This document shows positions 10,836 to 19,797 of a DNA stretch of 64,000 nt, one piece after another. The DNA is from Candidatus Providencia siddallii. GTDB lineage: Bacteria > Pseudomonadota > Gammaproteobacteria > Enterobacterales > Enterobacteriaceae. Each line of letters begins with the position of its first letter. Positions within the stretch are counted from its first letter, which is position 1. The notes beneath the pieces are model-generated. The model saw only the letters and a program-made list of their open reading frames with translations. It made no database searches and was not told where the DNA came from. The DNA is taken from contig CVRF01000001.1 in NCBI GenBank assembly GCA_001457715.1, forward strand, positions 62,001 through 126,000, in the 5' to 3' direction. The translations under genes and the position numbers were made by a program.

Positions 10836-12599
10836 TTATTTTATTCTTTCATCACCATAAACACGTTTTGCAGGTTGTAATTTAGTAATTTTTACATTAG
10901 AATATTCAATTCTAGGAGAATCTTTCGGATTATAAAATGCTAATGTATGCTTTAAAAAGTTTTTATTATCAGATATTATACAATCTTCATCTAAACGTTG
11001 ATGAGCACCGCGAGATTCTTTTCGATTAATTGCTGAATGTACTATACATTCAGCGACATCTAACCCAAAGCTTAATTCTATAGTACAAAATAAATTCATG
11101 TTAAAAACTGTGCTATGATCAATGATTTCTATATGTTTAAAGCGCTCTTTTAATTCTTTAATTTTAATAATCAATTTCTCCATTGATTTTTTTGTACGAT
11201 ATATTCCGCAATATTCTTCCATAGATATACCAAGTTCGTCACGAATTTTTATCCAGCTTTCTTTACCTTTTTGTTTTAAAAGTCCAGAAATTTTTTTTTC
11301 GATATCAGATATACAAGTATTAATTATATAAGGTTTTGTTTGTTTCTCTTCTATTATATAATTTACTGCTTCCTCTCCAGCAAGACGACCAAATACAACT
11401 ATTTCAGCTAATGAGTTAGAACCTAAACGATTTGCACCATGTAAACCAACAGACGAACATTCACCAATTGCAAATAAACCATTAATACGTGTTTTTGTTA
11501 AATTATCTGTTTCAATTCCACCCATTGTATAATGAGCTGTAGGACGAACAGGAATTTCTGTATTTACAGGATCTACACCAATATAAGCTTTAGCTAATTC
11601 ACAAATAAAAGGTAAACGTTCGTATAATTTTTTTTCACCTATATGTCGTAGATCTAAATGTACTACATCACCTAAATTTGTAGTAATAGTTCTACCGGCA
11701 CGACATTCATGCCAAAACGCTTGTGAAATTTTGTCTCTAGGACCTAATTCCATATATTTATTTTTAGGTTCACCTAATGGTGTTTCTGGTCCTAAACCAT
11801 AATCTTGCAAATAACGATAACCATTTTTATTTATTAAAATTCCACCCTCTCCCCGACAACCTTCTGTTATTAATATTCCAGTACCAGGTAATCCTGTAGG
11901 GTGATATTGAATAAACTCCATATCTCGTAATGGTACTCCGTGCCTAAATGCTATTCCCATACCATCACCTGTTACAATACCGCCGTTAGTATTATACTGA
12001 TATAAACGACACGCACCACCAGTTGCTATAATAACAGCATTAGAATTAATTTGAATTTTTGTGCCATCCATCATATTAATAGCAAAGAGTCCATGTACTC
12101 GATTTTCATCAACGATGATATCTAAAACAAAGTGCTCATCAAATCGTTTAATTTGATGATATTTTAATGATGTTTGAAATAATGTATGAAGAATATGAAA
12201 CCCTGTTTTATCTGCAGCAAACCATGTACGCTCGATTTTCATTCCACCGAAACGACGAACATCTACAAAGCCATTTAGCTTACGATTCCAAGGACATCCC
12301 CATAATTCAAGTTGCGTCATCTCTATTGGACAATGTTCGACAAAATATTCAACAACATCTTGTTCGCATAACCAGTCTCCACCAGAAACAGTATCATTAA
12401 AATGATGATTGTAAGAATCGTCTTCCTTAATAACAGCTGCTGATCCTCCTTCTGCCGCTACAGTATGACTACGCATTGGATATACTTTTGAAATTAAAGC
12501 TATTTTAATATCAGTGTTTTTTTCAGCAGCTGCTATAGCTGCACGTAAACCAGCTCCACCAGCTCCAATGATCGCTAAATCAGTATTAAAGATATGCAC
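10836..12599 (-). CDS. frdA: Fumarate reductase flavoprotein subunit
   Basis: The protein has 587 residues (E. coli 602). It reduces fumarate to succinate at a covalently bound FAD. The dinucleotide-binding GAGGAGLRAA, the flavinylated histidine H45 in RSHTVAAEGGSA, and HYTMGGIETD are visible. It starts with GTG, 7 nt after GGAG; E. coli frdA also uses GTG. It heads frdABCD. The closeness to E. coli FrdA/FrdB and the FrdC/FrdD pair identify it as Frd and not Sdh. In E. coli epmA lies upstream; here there is only spacer. Confidence 0.98.
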   Translation of the reverse strand: MHIFNTDLAIIGAGGAGLRAAIAAAEKNTDIKIALISKVYPMRSHTVAAEGGSAAVIKEDDSYNHHFNDTVSGGDWLCEQDVVEYFVEHCPIEMTQLELWGCPWNRKLNGFVDVRRFGGMKIERTWFAADKTGFHILHTLFQTSLKYHQIKRFDEHFVLDIIVDENRVHGLFAINMMDGTKIQINSNAVIIATGGACRLYQYNTNGGIVTGDGMGIAFRHGVPLRDMEFIQYHPTGLPGTGILITEGCRGEGGILINKNGYRYLQDYGLGPETPLGEPKNKYMELGPRDKISQAFWHECRAGRTITTNLGDVVHLDLRHIGEKKLYERLPFICELAKAYIGVDPVNTEIPVRPTAHYTMGGIETDNLTKTRINGLFAIGECSSVGLHGANRLGSNSLAEIVVFGRLAGEEAVNYIIEEKQTKPYIINTCISDIEKKISGLLKQKGKESWIKIRDELGISMEEYCGIYRTKKSMEKLIIKIKELKERFKHIEIIDHSTVFNMNLFCTIELSFGLDVAECIVHSAINRKESRGAHQRLDEDCIISDNKNFLKHTLAFYNPKDSPRIEYSNVKITKLQPAKRVYGDERIK

Positions 12600-13114
12600 T
12601 TTATTTCTCCATTGTTAATGTAAATTTAATTTTTTTAATATTTAATATTTTAAATAATTTTATTTTATGGTTGGTTATATAACACATCTTTTTAGAGTAA
12701 GTGATAATGATAGTTAAAATAATATAAAAAATATTTTTATTTATATAAATTATGCAGTAAAACTGTAATTAATTTTATTAAAAACAATATATTATCATTT
12801 AAAATATATGATAACAGTTTTTTTTTATTAAAAATAAATACTATTAAATTTAATTAATTTAATTAATATAAGAATATATATTTTTTTTAAAATTGTTTTA
12901 AATTAAAACATTTAAAAATTATTTATTTAAAATATTATTTTTTATAAGTAATTTTTATAAAATAAATTATTTATTAATAACTAAAAATTAATATTTTTTA
13001 TAAAAATTATTAATTTTATTAATTGACAATTAAATCATCAATTTAATACTTTATTATTAAATATATAAATATTAATAAATTATAAAAAAAATAATAATAA
13101 AATTATAAATTACA
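12600..13114. other. Gene-free spacer between frdA and tpiA
   Basis: About 515 bp, almost pure A/T with long A and T runs. E. coli has epmA (EF-P lysyltransferase) next to frdA; no recognisable trace of it remains. The first 120 bp next to frdA are slightly less biased and presumably contain the frd promoter, but I cannot identify an FNR site with confidence. Confidence 0.55.
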
Positions 13115-13885
13115 TTAATTATTTAACTTTGCCGCAATTGCGATTTTAATGATTTTAACAAAAATATCCGCTTTTAATGAGGCTCTACCAACTAAAACTC
13201 CATCAATATCTTTTTGATTAAACAATTCAAGAGCGTTTTTATCATCCACAGATCCACCGTATTGAATAATAACTTGTTCAGATATAAAATTATTTTTTTT
13301 AGAAATATAAGATCTAATAAAATTGTGAATTAATTGTATTTGTGTTGGGTTTGCTGATTTATTTGTATTAATAGCCCAAATTGGTTCATAAGCAATTACT
13401 GAATTTTGAAAAACATCTACCCCTAATGAGTTTATAATAGCGTCAATCTGACGTGAGCATATATCTTTAGTTTTGCCTGATTTATTTTCAAATTCAGTTT
13501 CACCAATACATAAAACAGGTATTAAATCTTGCTCTAAAACAGCTGCAAATTTTTTTATAATAAATTCATCTGATTCTTTATGAAAATAACGGCGTTCTGA
13601 ATGTCCTATAATAATGTATTTTACACCAATATCTTTAAGCATTCTGGCTGAGATTTCACCTGTAAAAGCACCATTTGAATTTATATCAACGTTTTGTGCC
13701 GCTAAAAAAATACAACTATTATTAAGAATATTTTTAGCTTGACTAAGATAAATAGCTGGTGGGGCTATTGCTATATCGCAGTTTTTAATATTATTTATTT
13801 TTTTTAAGATATCAATAATTAAATTATTAACCATATTTGTGTTACCGTGTAACTTCCAGTTACCAATAATCAGAGGTCGTCTCAT
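13115..13885 (-). CDS. tpiA: Triosephosphate isomerase
   Basis: The protein has 256 residues (E. coli 255). It interconverts dihydroxyacetone phosphate and glyceraldehyde 3-phosphate in glycolysis. The catalytic residues are all visible: K11 in GNWKLHGN, His in [10 protein letters not shown], and Glu in [10 protein letters not shown]. The phosphate-binding YGGSVDDKN is also present. It is monocistronic, with spacers on both sides. Confidence 0.98.
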   Translation of the reverse strand: MRRPLIIGNWKLHGNTNMVNNLIIDILKKINNIKNCDIAIAPPAIYLSQAKNILNNSCIFLAAQNVDINSNGAFTGEISARMLKDIGVKYIIIGHSERRYFHKESDEFIIKKFAAVLEQDLIPVLCIGETEFENKSGKTKDICSRQIDAIINSLGVDVFQNSVIAYEPIWAINTNKSANPTQIQLIHNFIRSYISKKNNFISEQVIIQYGGSVDDKNALELFNQKDIDGVLVGRASLKADIFVKIIKIAIAAKLNN

Positions 13886-14423
13886 ATTAAATATTCCTTA
13901 AATTAATGAATTTTATTTAAATAAATTTGATTTTAATTTTAATAAATAATTAATTTAAAATCATAAAAATTTTTTTAATATTATACGATATAAACCAATC
14001 AATATATTTTTTACAATTCGATTGTATTATTGTAATTTATAAAAAAAACATGAAATTAATTTGATTATAAATAAATTAAATCTTTTTCTAATAAAATATA
14101 AAAATATGTTTTATTTTTTTTAAAATTAAACAATTAGATATGTTATTTTATAATTATTATTTATTTTTAAAAGAATTATTAATTTATAAGATATATAAAT
14201 ATATTTTAAAATTATTAGAATATAAGATTATTATTATTTTGTGAATATTGAATATATTCATATTAAATACTAACATATTCTTTAAATGATATAAAAATAT
14301 TATTATCGTTATATGTGTAAAAATATAAAATATATAAAAAACTAATTAATAATTTTTATATGATTTACTTAAAACATTTTATAATTAATTATAAATTAAT
14401 AGTTTAAAAAATAAAAAATAAAA
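13886..14423. other. Gene-free spacer between tpiA and trkH
   Basis: About 540 bp of A/T-rich sequence with no usable open frame or tRNA-like structure. The tract just after the trkH hairpin (14404-14423) is a run that reads T-rich on the minus strand and would serve as the U tract of the trkH terminator. Confidence 0.55.
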
Positions 14424-14487
14424 TTTTTACTTTATTAGTGTTATTTACGCCAAAAATTCGGCGTAAATAACACTAATAAAGTAAAAA
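14424..14487 (-). terminator. Perfect 28-bp inverted repeat spanning the trkH stop codon
   Basis: Left arm 14424-14451 and right arm 14460-14487 are perfect reverse complements of 28 nt separated by 8 nt. The right arm, the loop and the inner part of the left arm are trkH coding sequence (last 15 codons plus stop at 14443-14441). On the minus strand it is followed by a T-rich tract, so it can act as an intrinsic terminator. The length is far beyond an ordinary terminator stem. Confidence 0.7.
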
Positions 14488-15892
14488 CTTCCAAACGACC
14501 AAATAACATAGTAACTATTAAAACCCATTTACCAATAGGATTTAAACTTGTAAAATTATCTGTAAAATCACCTAATCCAGGACCTTGATTATTTAATGCA
14601 GTTACAACAGCAGAAAAAGCAGAAAGTTCGTCTACTTTTGTCGCTATTAAAAATAATAAGCTTATAAAAAAAACCAACACATAAGCAGAAAAAAAACCCC
14701 ACACTGTTTCAATAATTCTTTCTGGTAAAACACGTTGTCCTAATTTAACAATATAAACCGCATTAGGGTGAATTAATCTTTTTAATTCACGAACACCTTG
14801 TAATAAAAGAAGCAATACACGAATAACTTTTAAACCACCACCTGTTGAACCTGCACATGCACCTATAAAACCAACACACATTAAAAATAATGGTAAAAAC
14901 AACGGCCATTTTGTAAAATTATCAGCAGTAAACCCTGCTGTTGTACTCATAGATACAACATGAAAAATTGCTTGATTTACGGTTTCACCAAAATTTTTAT
15001 AAACAGAATAATAAAAAAGAATTAATGTACAAATTAATATAAATAAAAATTGAAAAATAATAAAAGTTTTAAATTCAACGTCACGCCAATAAACACGTAA
15101 ATTACGTCCTGTTAATAATGAAAAATGTAAACTAAAGTTGCATCCTGAAATAATCAGAAAAATACTAATAATAATATTTATTAATGAACTATTATAATAA
15201 CCTATACTAGCATCATGTATAGAAAAACCACCATTTGAAACAGTTGCAAAACTATGTGATATAGCATCAAAAAGATCCATACCAGCAAACCATAAAGATA
15301 TAGTACACACTATTGTAATTAAAACATATACCAACCAAAGTACTTTCGCTGTTTCTGCGATTCTTGGACGAATTTTATTATTTTTCAAAGGACCTGGTAT
15401 TTCAGCTCTATAAAGTTGCATACCGCCAACACCTAATAATGGTAATACAGCAACGGCTAAAACTATAATACCCATACCACCGAACCATTGAAGCATCTGC
15501 CGATAAAATAAAATAGCTTTAGGAAAAAAATCTAATCCTATTAAAGTTGTTGCTCCTGTAGTTGTTAAACCAGAAAATGATTCAAAAACTGCGTCTGTAA
15601 TAGAAATATTTGGTTTTTCTAAAAAAATAAAAGGTAGTGCACCAATAGTTCCCAATACTATCCAGAATAAAACAACAATTAAAAAACCTTCTTTTACTTT
15701 AAATTCGTGTTTATTATTTTTATTTGGTAACCATAAAAATAAACCAATTAATAAACTTATTATAAACGTTTGAAAAATTGATTGTTTACCACCATCACAA
15801 TATATAACTGAAACAACGCCAGGTATTATCATAGTCAAGGAGAAAACAATAACTAAAAGACCTATAATACGAGTAATTCCACGAAAATGCAT
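14441..15892 (-). CDS. trkH: Trk potassium uptake protein, membrane subunit
   Basis: This 483-residue polytopic membrane protein has the same length as E. coli TrkH. It forms the K+ channel-like pore and works with the NAD-binding regulator TrkA (not in this window). Selectivity-loop sequences containing TTTGATT, TVSNGGFSIHD, SMSTTAGFTADNF and NNQGPGLGDF mark the four pore regions. AGSTGGGLK is also conserved. The start is ATG after AGGAAT. In E. coli trkH lies close to pepQ, with yigZ between; here yigZ is gone. The 3' end forms one arm of a very long hairpin. Confidence 0.97.
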   Translation of the reverse strand: MHFRGITRIIGLLVIVFSLTMIIPGVVSVIYCDGGKQSIFQTFIISLLIGLFLWLPNKNNKHEFKVKEGFLIVVLFWIVLGTIGALPFIFLEKPNISITDAVFESFSGLTTTGATTLIGLDFFPKAILFYRQMLQWFGGMGIIVLAVAVLPLLGVGGMQLYRAEIPGPLKNNKIRPRIAETAKVLWLVYVLITIVCTISLWFAGMDLFDAISHSFATVSNGGFSIHDASIGYYNSSLINIIISIFLIISGCNFSLHFSLLTGRNLRVYWRDVEFKTFIIFQFLFILICTLILFYYSVYKNFGETVNQAIFHVVSMSTTAGFTADNFTKWPLFLPLFLMCVGFIGACAGSTGGGLKVIRVLLLLLQGVRELKRLIHPNAVYIVKLGQRVLPERIIETVWGFFSAYVLVFFISLLFLIATKVDELSAFSAVVTALNNQGPGLGDFTDNFTSLNPIGKWVLIVTMLFGRLEVFTLLVLFTPNFWRK

Positions 15893-16239
15893 TCGTTAAA
15901 ATTCCTTTAATAAAAGTTTTTTATATATTAGAAAATAATAAAAGATTAAATTTTGAATAATAATTGATTCAATTAAAATTTAATATTTATAATTATAAAT
16001 TTTTTAAGAAAAAATATAATTAAAAATAGTTATTTTGGTTGTATTAATAAACAATTAAATCATATTAATAAGATATATTTTATAATTAAAATTAATTTTT
16101 AAAAAAAATAATATTAAATAATTTTAAAAATTTTTATGTAAAAAAAATAAAATTATTAACAAAATAAAAATTTTTAATTAACTAAATATATTTTTTATTA
16201 ACTAATACATTTAATTTATTATTTTTATATCATTTAGAA
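15893..16239. other. Gene-free spacer between trkH and pepQ
   Basis: About 350 bp of A/T-rich sequence at the place of E. coli yigZ. No similarity to YigZ can be seen and no hairpin stands out. Confidence 0.55.
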
Positions 16240-17547
16240 TTAAACTAAATTAAGGTCTCTTGTCATATTTTCGATATAATTATTATGAATTACTATATTA
16301 TCTTCAATACGAATACCACCATAAAATTTAAAAAAATCAATTTTATTCCAGTTAAAATATTTGCTAAATTTCCCAAAACGGAATTTAGAAAACAATGATT
16401 CAATAAAATAAATACCAGGTTCAATCGCTAATACCATTTTAGGTTTTAAAACAAAATTTGTTTTTGAATCATCTATTTTTTTATTTTTAAATTGTATAAT
16501 TAAATCGTGAACTTGTAATCCTATTGAATGAATCAGATTATGAGGTAAAAACATATTTATTAATCCAGTTTTTACAGCTGCTTCTACACTTATATTTTTT
16601 ATAAACTTGTGTTTAATTAAAATCTCTGCTATTTTATAAAACATTTTTAAAGAATAATCTATATGCGGTACATTAGGTTTCATTGTTTTAATTAAAGATA
16701 ATTGTTCAGTGTTTATTTCTGAGATAAGTTCATGAAATTCATTTTTATTATCAACTACATAACTTCTAGTTATATCGGCAATATAACCGTTAAACATAGC
16801 ACCAGCATCAATTAAAAAATTATATATATTATTAGGGATTGCTTGTTGTAATTTATTGTAATGTAATATTGCAGTGTTTTTATTTAATGCTATAATGTTT
16901 GTGTAAGGTGTATTAATGTCACGTTGTTTAGTTGCTTGCAAATAACTTATATTAATATCAAATTCACTCATACCAACTTTAAATGCGTTAAAAGCTGCTA
17001 AATGTCCTCGAATAGCTATTTTTTGAGATTCACGCATACAATACAATTCATATTCTGTTTTATATAAACAATAAAAATCATAAAAATTTAAAATTTTTTT
17101 TGGGTTAATATTTTGTAACAAAATACCTAATGTTTTAGCTTTATCAATAACATGTCCAATATAAATAAGTTTTTTTTTAGGTAGAAAAGATAAAATCTTA
17201 TAAATATTGTTAATATCTTTTAGATAAATCAAATCAATAATATTTATCCAAAATTTATTAGAAAAATCATCTACATGAACCCAATACTCATCTGGACTGT
17301 AAAGATATAATCTTGGTGTATTAACACCATCTATTAATAACCAAGAATGAGGGACATCAATAATTGGTACCCAGGCTCTAAAATAATGATTAACTTTAAA
17401 TGGATAATATGTGTTTTCTAAATAAATTCGAATTGGTTCACCAGAGTGAATTATTATAGCATCTGATTTAGAATATTTTAATATTTTTTTAGTCCTTTTT
17501 TGCATAGTGTTAATATGTAATATATATAGATCATTAATGTTTTTCAT
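16240..17547 (-). CDS. pepQ: Xaa-Pro dipeptidase (prolidase)
   Basis: The protein has 435 residues (E. coli PepQ 443). It cleaves dipeptides with C-terminal proline using a two-metal centre. The N-terminal creatinase-like domain (about 1-160) and the M24 pita-bread domain align throughout. The Asp ligands in LIDAGAMFNGYIADITRSY and the Glu ligands in IEPGIYF and GGIRIEDNIVIH are kept. The histidine motif is altered: E. coli PHGIGHPLGLQVHD reads PHNLIHSIGLQVHD, keeping the histidines but losing the flexible glycines. The middle is shortened by about 8 residues. It is a stand-alone gene downstream of rmuC. Confidence 0.95.
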   Translation of the reverse strand: MKNINDLYILHINTMQKRTKKILKYSKSDAIIIHSGEPIRIYLENTYYPFKVNHYFRAWVPIIDVPHSWLLIDGVNTPRLYLYSPDEYWVHVDDFSNKFWINIIDLIYLKDINNIYKILSFLPKKKLIYIGHVIDKAKTLGILLQNINPKKILNFYDFYCLYKTEYELYCMRESQKIAIRGHLAAFNAFKVGMSEFDINISYLQATKQRDINTPYTNIIALNKNTAILHYNKLQQAIPNNIYNFLIDAGAMFNGYIADITRSYVVDNKNEFHELISEINTEQLSLIKTMKPNVPHIDYSLKMFYKIAEILIKHKFIKNISVEAAVKTGLINMFLPHNLIHSIGLQVHDLIIQFKNKKIDDSKTNFVLKPKMVLAIEPGIYFIESLFSKFRFGKFSKYFNWNKIDFFKFYGGIRIEDNIVIHNNYIENMTRDLNLV

Positions 17548-17624
17548 TTTATTTGATTCTTAATTTAATATAAAAAAATAAAATATTTTTTATATTTTCC
17601 GTAGATTATCTAATAAATACAGAT

Positions 17625-18956
17625 TTAATCTGAATTATCAATAATTTTAGATTCAATAGGATGTTTTATTTCCACCCCTAATTTCGTTAAATTTTCAGCT
17701 TGACTAATTAAATTACCTCTTCCATGCATTAATCGTTTCATTGCAGATTTATAAGCAGTATTAGCTTTATCAAAAGCAGAACCTAAAATTTCCATATCGT
17801 CAATAAACAAACGTAATTTATCATATATTTTAGATGCATTATTAGCTATTTCTTTTGAATTTTTTTTCTGACGTTCGTAACGCCAAGTGTTATTTATTAT
17901 ACGTATGACAGCAAGTAAACTAGATGGGCAAACTAATACAACATTATTTTTTAATCCTTCATCTAGTAACTCTGGAGCTTCTTTTAATGCTAATAAATAA
18001 GCAGGTTCAATTGAAATAAACATTAAGATGTAATTTAGCGTTCTAATACCTGGTAATTTATAATATTCTTTTTTGCTTAACATTCGTATATTATTTTTAA
18101 TAGATGAAACATGATTTTTTAGTTCTTGTTTTTGTTCATCTATTTTTTCACTATTAAAATAACGTTCATAATAAACCAATGATGTTTTTGCATCTATAAT
18201 AATATCTTTATTTTCAGGCAAATGAATGATAACATCTAACTGATATCTACCTTTAGTAGTCTTAATACTAACTTGAGTTTCAAACTCTATACCATCGCGT
18301 AACCCAGAAATTTCTAATATACGTGTAAGAATAGTTTCTCCCCAATTACCTTGTAATTTATAATCACCTTTCAACGCACGTGTTAAATTAAGTGTTTCTT
18401 TATTAATTTGCTCATTAAGCTGTTGTAACTGTTTTATTTCAAAAGTAAGCGTATGACGTTCTTTTGCTTCTTCTATAAAACTTCGTTGTACCTGTTCCTT
18501 TAATCCATCTAGTTGTTCACGAAATGGTAATAATATTGATAATATTTTTTTTTGCTGACACTCTGATGCACGACGTTCATATTTTTCAAAAATATGATTA
18601 GATAAATTTTCAATTTTTATTGAAAGATATTTTTCATTATTTTGTAGTGCTATTTGTTGTTCTTTCTTTTTTATTTCAATTTGTTCAAATTTAATATTTG
18701 CTTCTTTAATTTTTATCTCTTGCTCGTGATTAATAATACGCAATGTTTTTATTTCTTGATTAAGCTCATCATATTTATCTTTCCATTGCATTAAGTAAAA
18801 AATTTTTTTATTATTTATATCAAGTTTATGATTAAGATTTTGTAATTCATTAATTTTTTTTAATTTATTTTTTTTTAAGTAAAAAAAAATAAAACAAAAC
18901 AAATTATTAAAATTATAATACAAAATTAATATAATATATAAAAAATAATCCATCAT
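17625..18956 (-). CDS. rmuC: DNA recombination protein RmuC
   Basis: The protein has 443 residues (E. coli 475). The N-terminus has one hydrophobic segment (about 3-27). A long Lys/Glu/Gln-rich coiled coil follows (about 35-190), then the conserved nuclease-like core containing GDYKLQGNWGETIL, DVIIHLPENKDIIIDAKTSL and PSSLLAVIRIIN. The family limits DNA rearrangements, and its exact activity is poorly known. In E. coli it is in the same general region as pepQ/trkH, so the order is conserved apart from losses. Keeping it in so small a genome is somewhat unexpected. Confidence 0.93.
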   Translation of the reverse strand: MMDYFLYIILILYYNFNNLFCFIFFYLKKNKLKKINELQNLNHKLDINNKKIFYLMQWKDKYDELNQEIKTLRIINHEQEIKIKEANIKFEQIEIKKKEQQIALQNNEKYLSIKIENLSNHIFEKYERRASECQQKKILSILLPFREQLDGLKEQVQRSFIEEAKERHTLTFEIKQLQQLNEQINKETLNLTRALKGDYKLQGNWGETILTRILEISGLRDGIEFETQVSIKTTKGRYQLDVIIHLPENKDIIIDAKTSLVYYERYFNSEKIDEQKQELKNHVSSIKNNIRMLSKKEYYKLPGIRTLNYILMFISIEPAYLLALKEAPELLDEGLKNNVVLVCPSSLLAVIRIINNTWRYERQKKNSKEIANNASKIYDKLRLFIDDMEILGSAFDKANTAYKSAMKRLMHGRGNLISQAENLTKLGVEIKHPIESKIIDNSD

Positions 18957-19064
18957 TTATCCATTAGGTGTTATAAAAATACAAAAATATTTTATATATA
19001 AAATATTTTTGTATAATGCAAAACATTGTTTAATTAAATTCAAAATTTTTTTAATATAAAAAAA

Positions 19065-19616
19065 TTAAAAATTTATTAAATTAGTAAACCAATGTATTCC
19101 TAATGCACCAGGAGCTAATATAATAAACGACCACAATATAGCAGAAGCCATATTAAGTATCTGAAAATATAATTTTGGCATAGCACAAATTCCAGCTATT
19201 AACGGAATTACAGCTCTAAAAGAACCTAAAAATCTACCAAAAAAAACACTATAAGCTCCCCAATGCTTAAAAAACTTATGTCCTTTATTTATCATTTTTG
19301 TAAAATAAATCATTGGCCATATATTAATAATATTTTCTTTATAATAAAATCCAAACCAATATGAAAACCAATCGCCAAAAAAAGCACCTAATGCTGTAAC
19401 TAACCAAAACGGCCAAAACAAAATATTTGTTTTACCAATTATAGTGCCAAGTCCAAATAAAATAATTGTAGCTGGAATTAATAAAGATAAAAATGCGAGT
19501 GATTCGCAAAAAGCGATAAAAAAAACTATAGATAATACTAATACCTCATGTTCTCGATAAAAGTTAAAAATAAAAATTGCGGTTTTATTAAAATTCAAAT
19601 GTATATTCCTAAACAT
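19065..19616 (-). CDS. DedA-family inner-membrane protein (YabI-like)
   Basis: This 183-residue membrane protein shows DedA hallmarks: FCESLAFLSLLIPATI, then GDWFSYWFG, and FGRFLGSFRAVIPLIAGICAMP. The ESLA...L..P.T and GDW.S.W.G patterns fit E. coli YabI best. YabI is about 250 residues, so the C-terminal membrane segments and tail appear to be missing. DedA proteins act in membrane homeostasis, and several bacterial members have been linked to polyprenyl-phosphate or phospholipid translocation. One retained copy may cover the role of the several paralogues in free-living relatives. Confidence 0.8.
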   Translation of the reverse strand: MFRNIHLNFNKTAIFIFNFYREHEVLVLSIVFFIAFCESLAFLSLLIPATIILFGLGTIIGKTNILFWPFWLVTALGAFFGDWFSYWFGFYYKENIINIWPMIYFTKMINKGHKFFKHWGAYSVFFGRFLGSFRAVIPLIAGICAMPKLYFQILNMASAILWSFIILAPGALGIHWFTNLINF

Positions 19617-19797
19617 GAATACGTTTGTTGTTTATATATAGTAAATTTATTTACTATTTTATATGTGTATTAAATTTTAAATTTATAATTTTAAATTAAA
19701 ATATATTTAAATAGCATTTTGTTTCTAAGACTTATAACTTTTGTTATATAATTAATTTTTTATATTTTAACATAAAATTTTATTTTTTTTAAAAATG

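Noticed and set aside
13980-14040. ACAATTCGATTGT as a possible tRNA T-arm
   Set aside because: The loop is only 3 nt and there is no acceptor stem or anticodon arm around it. No tRNA was found in any spacer.
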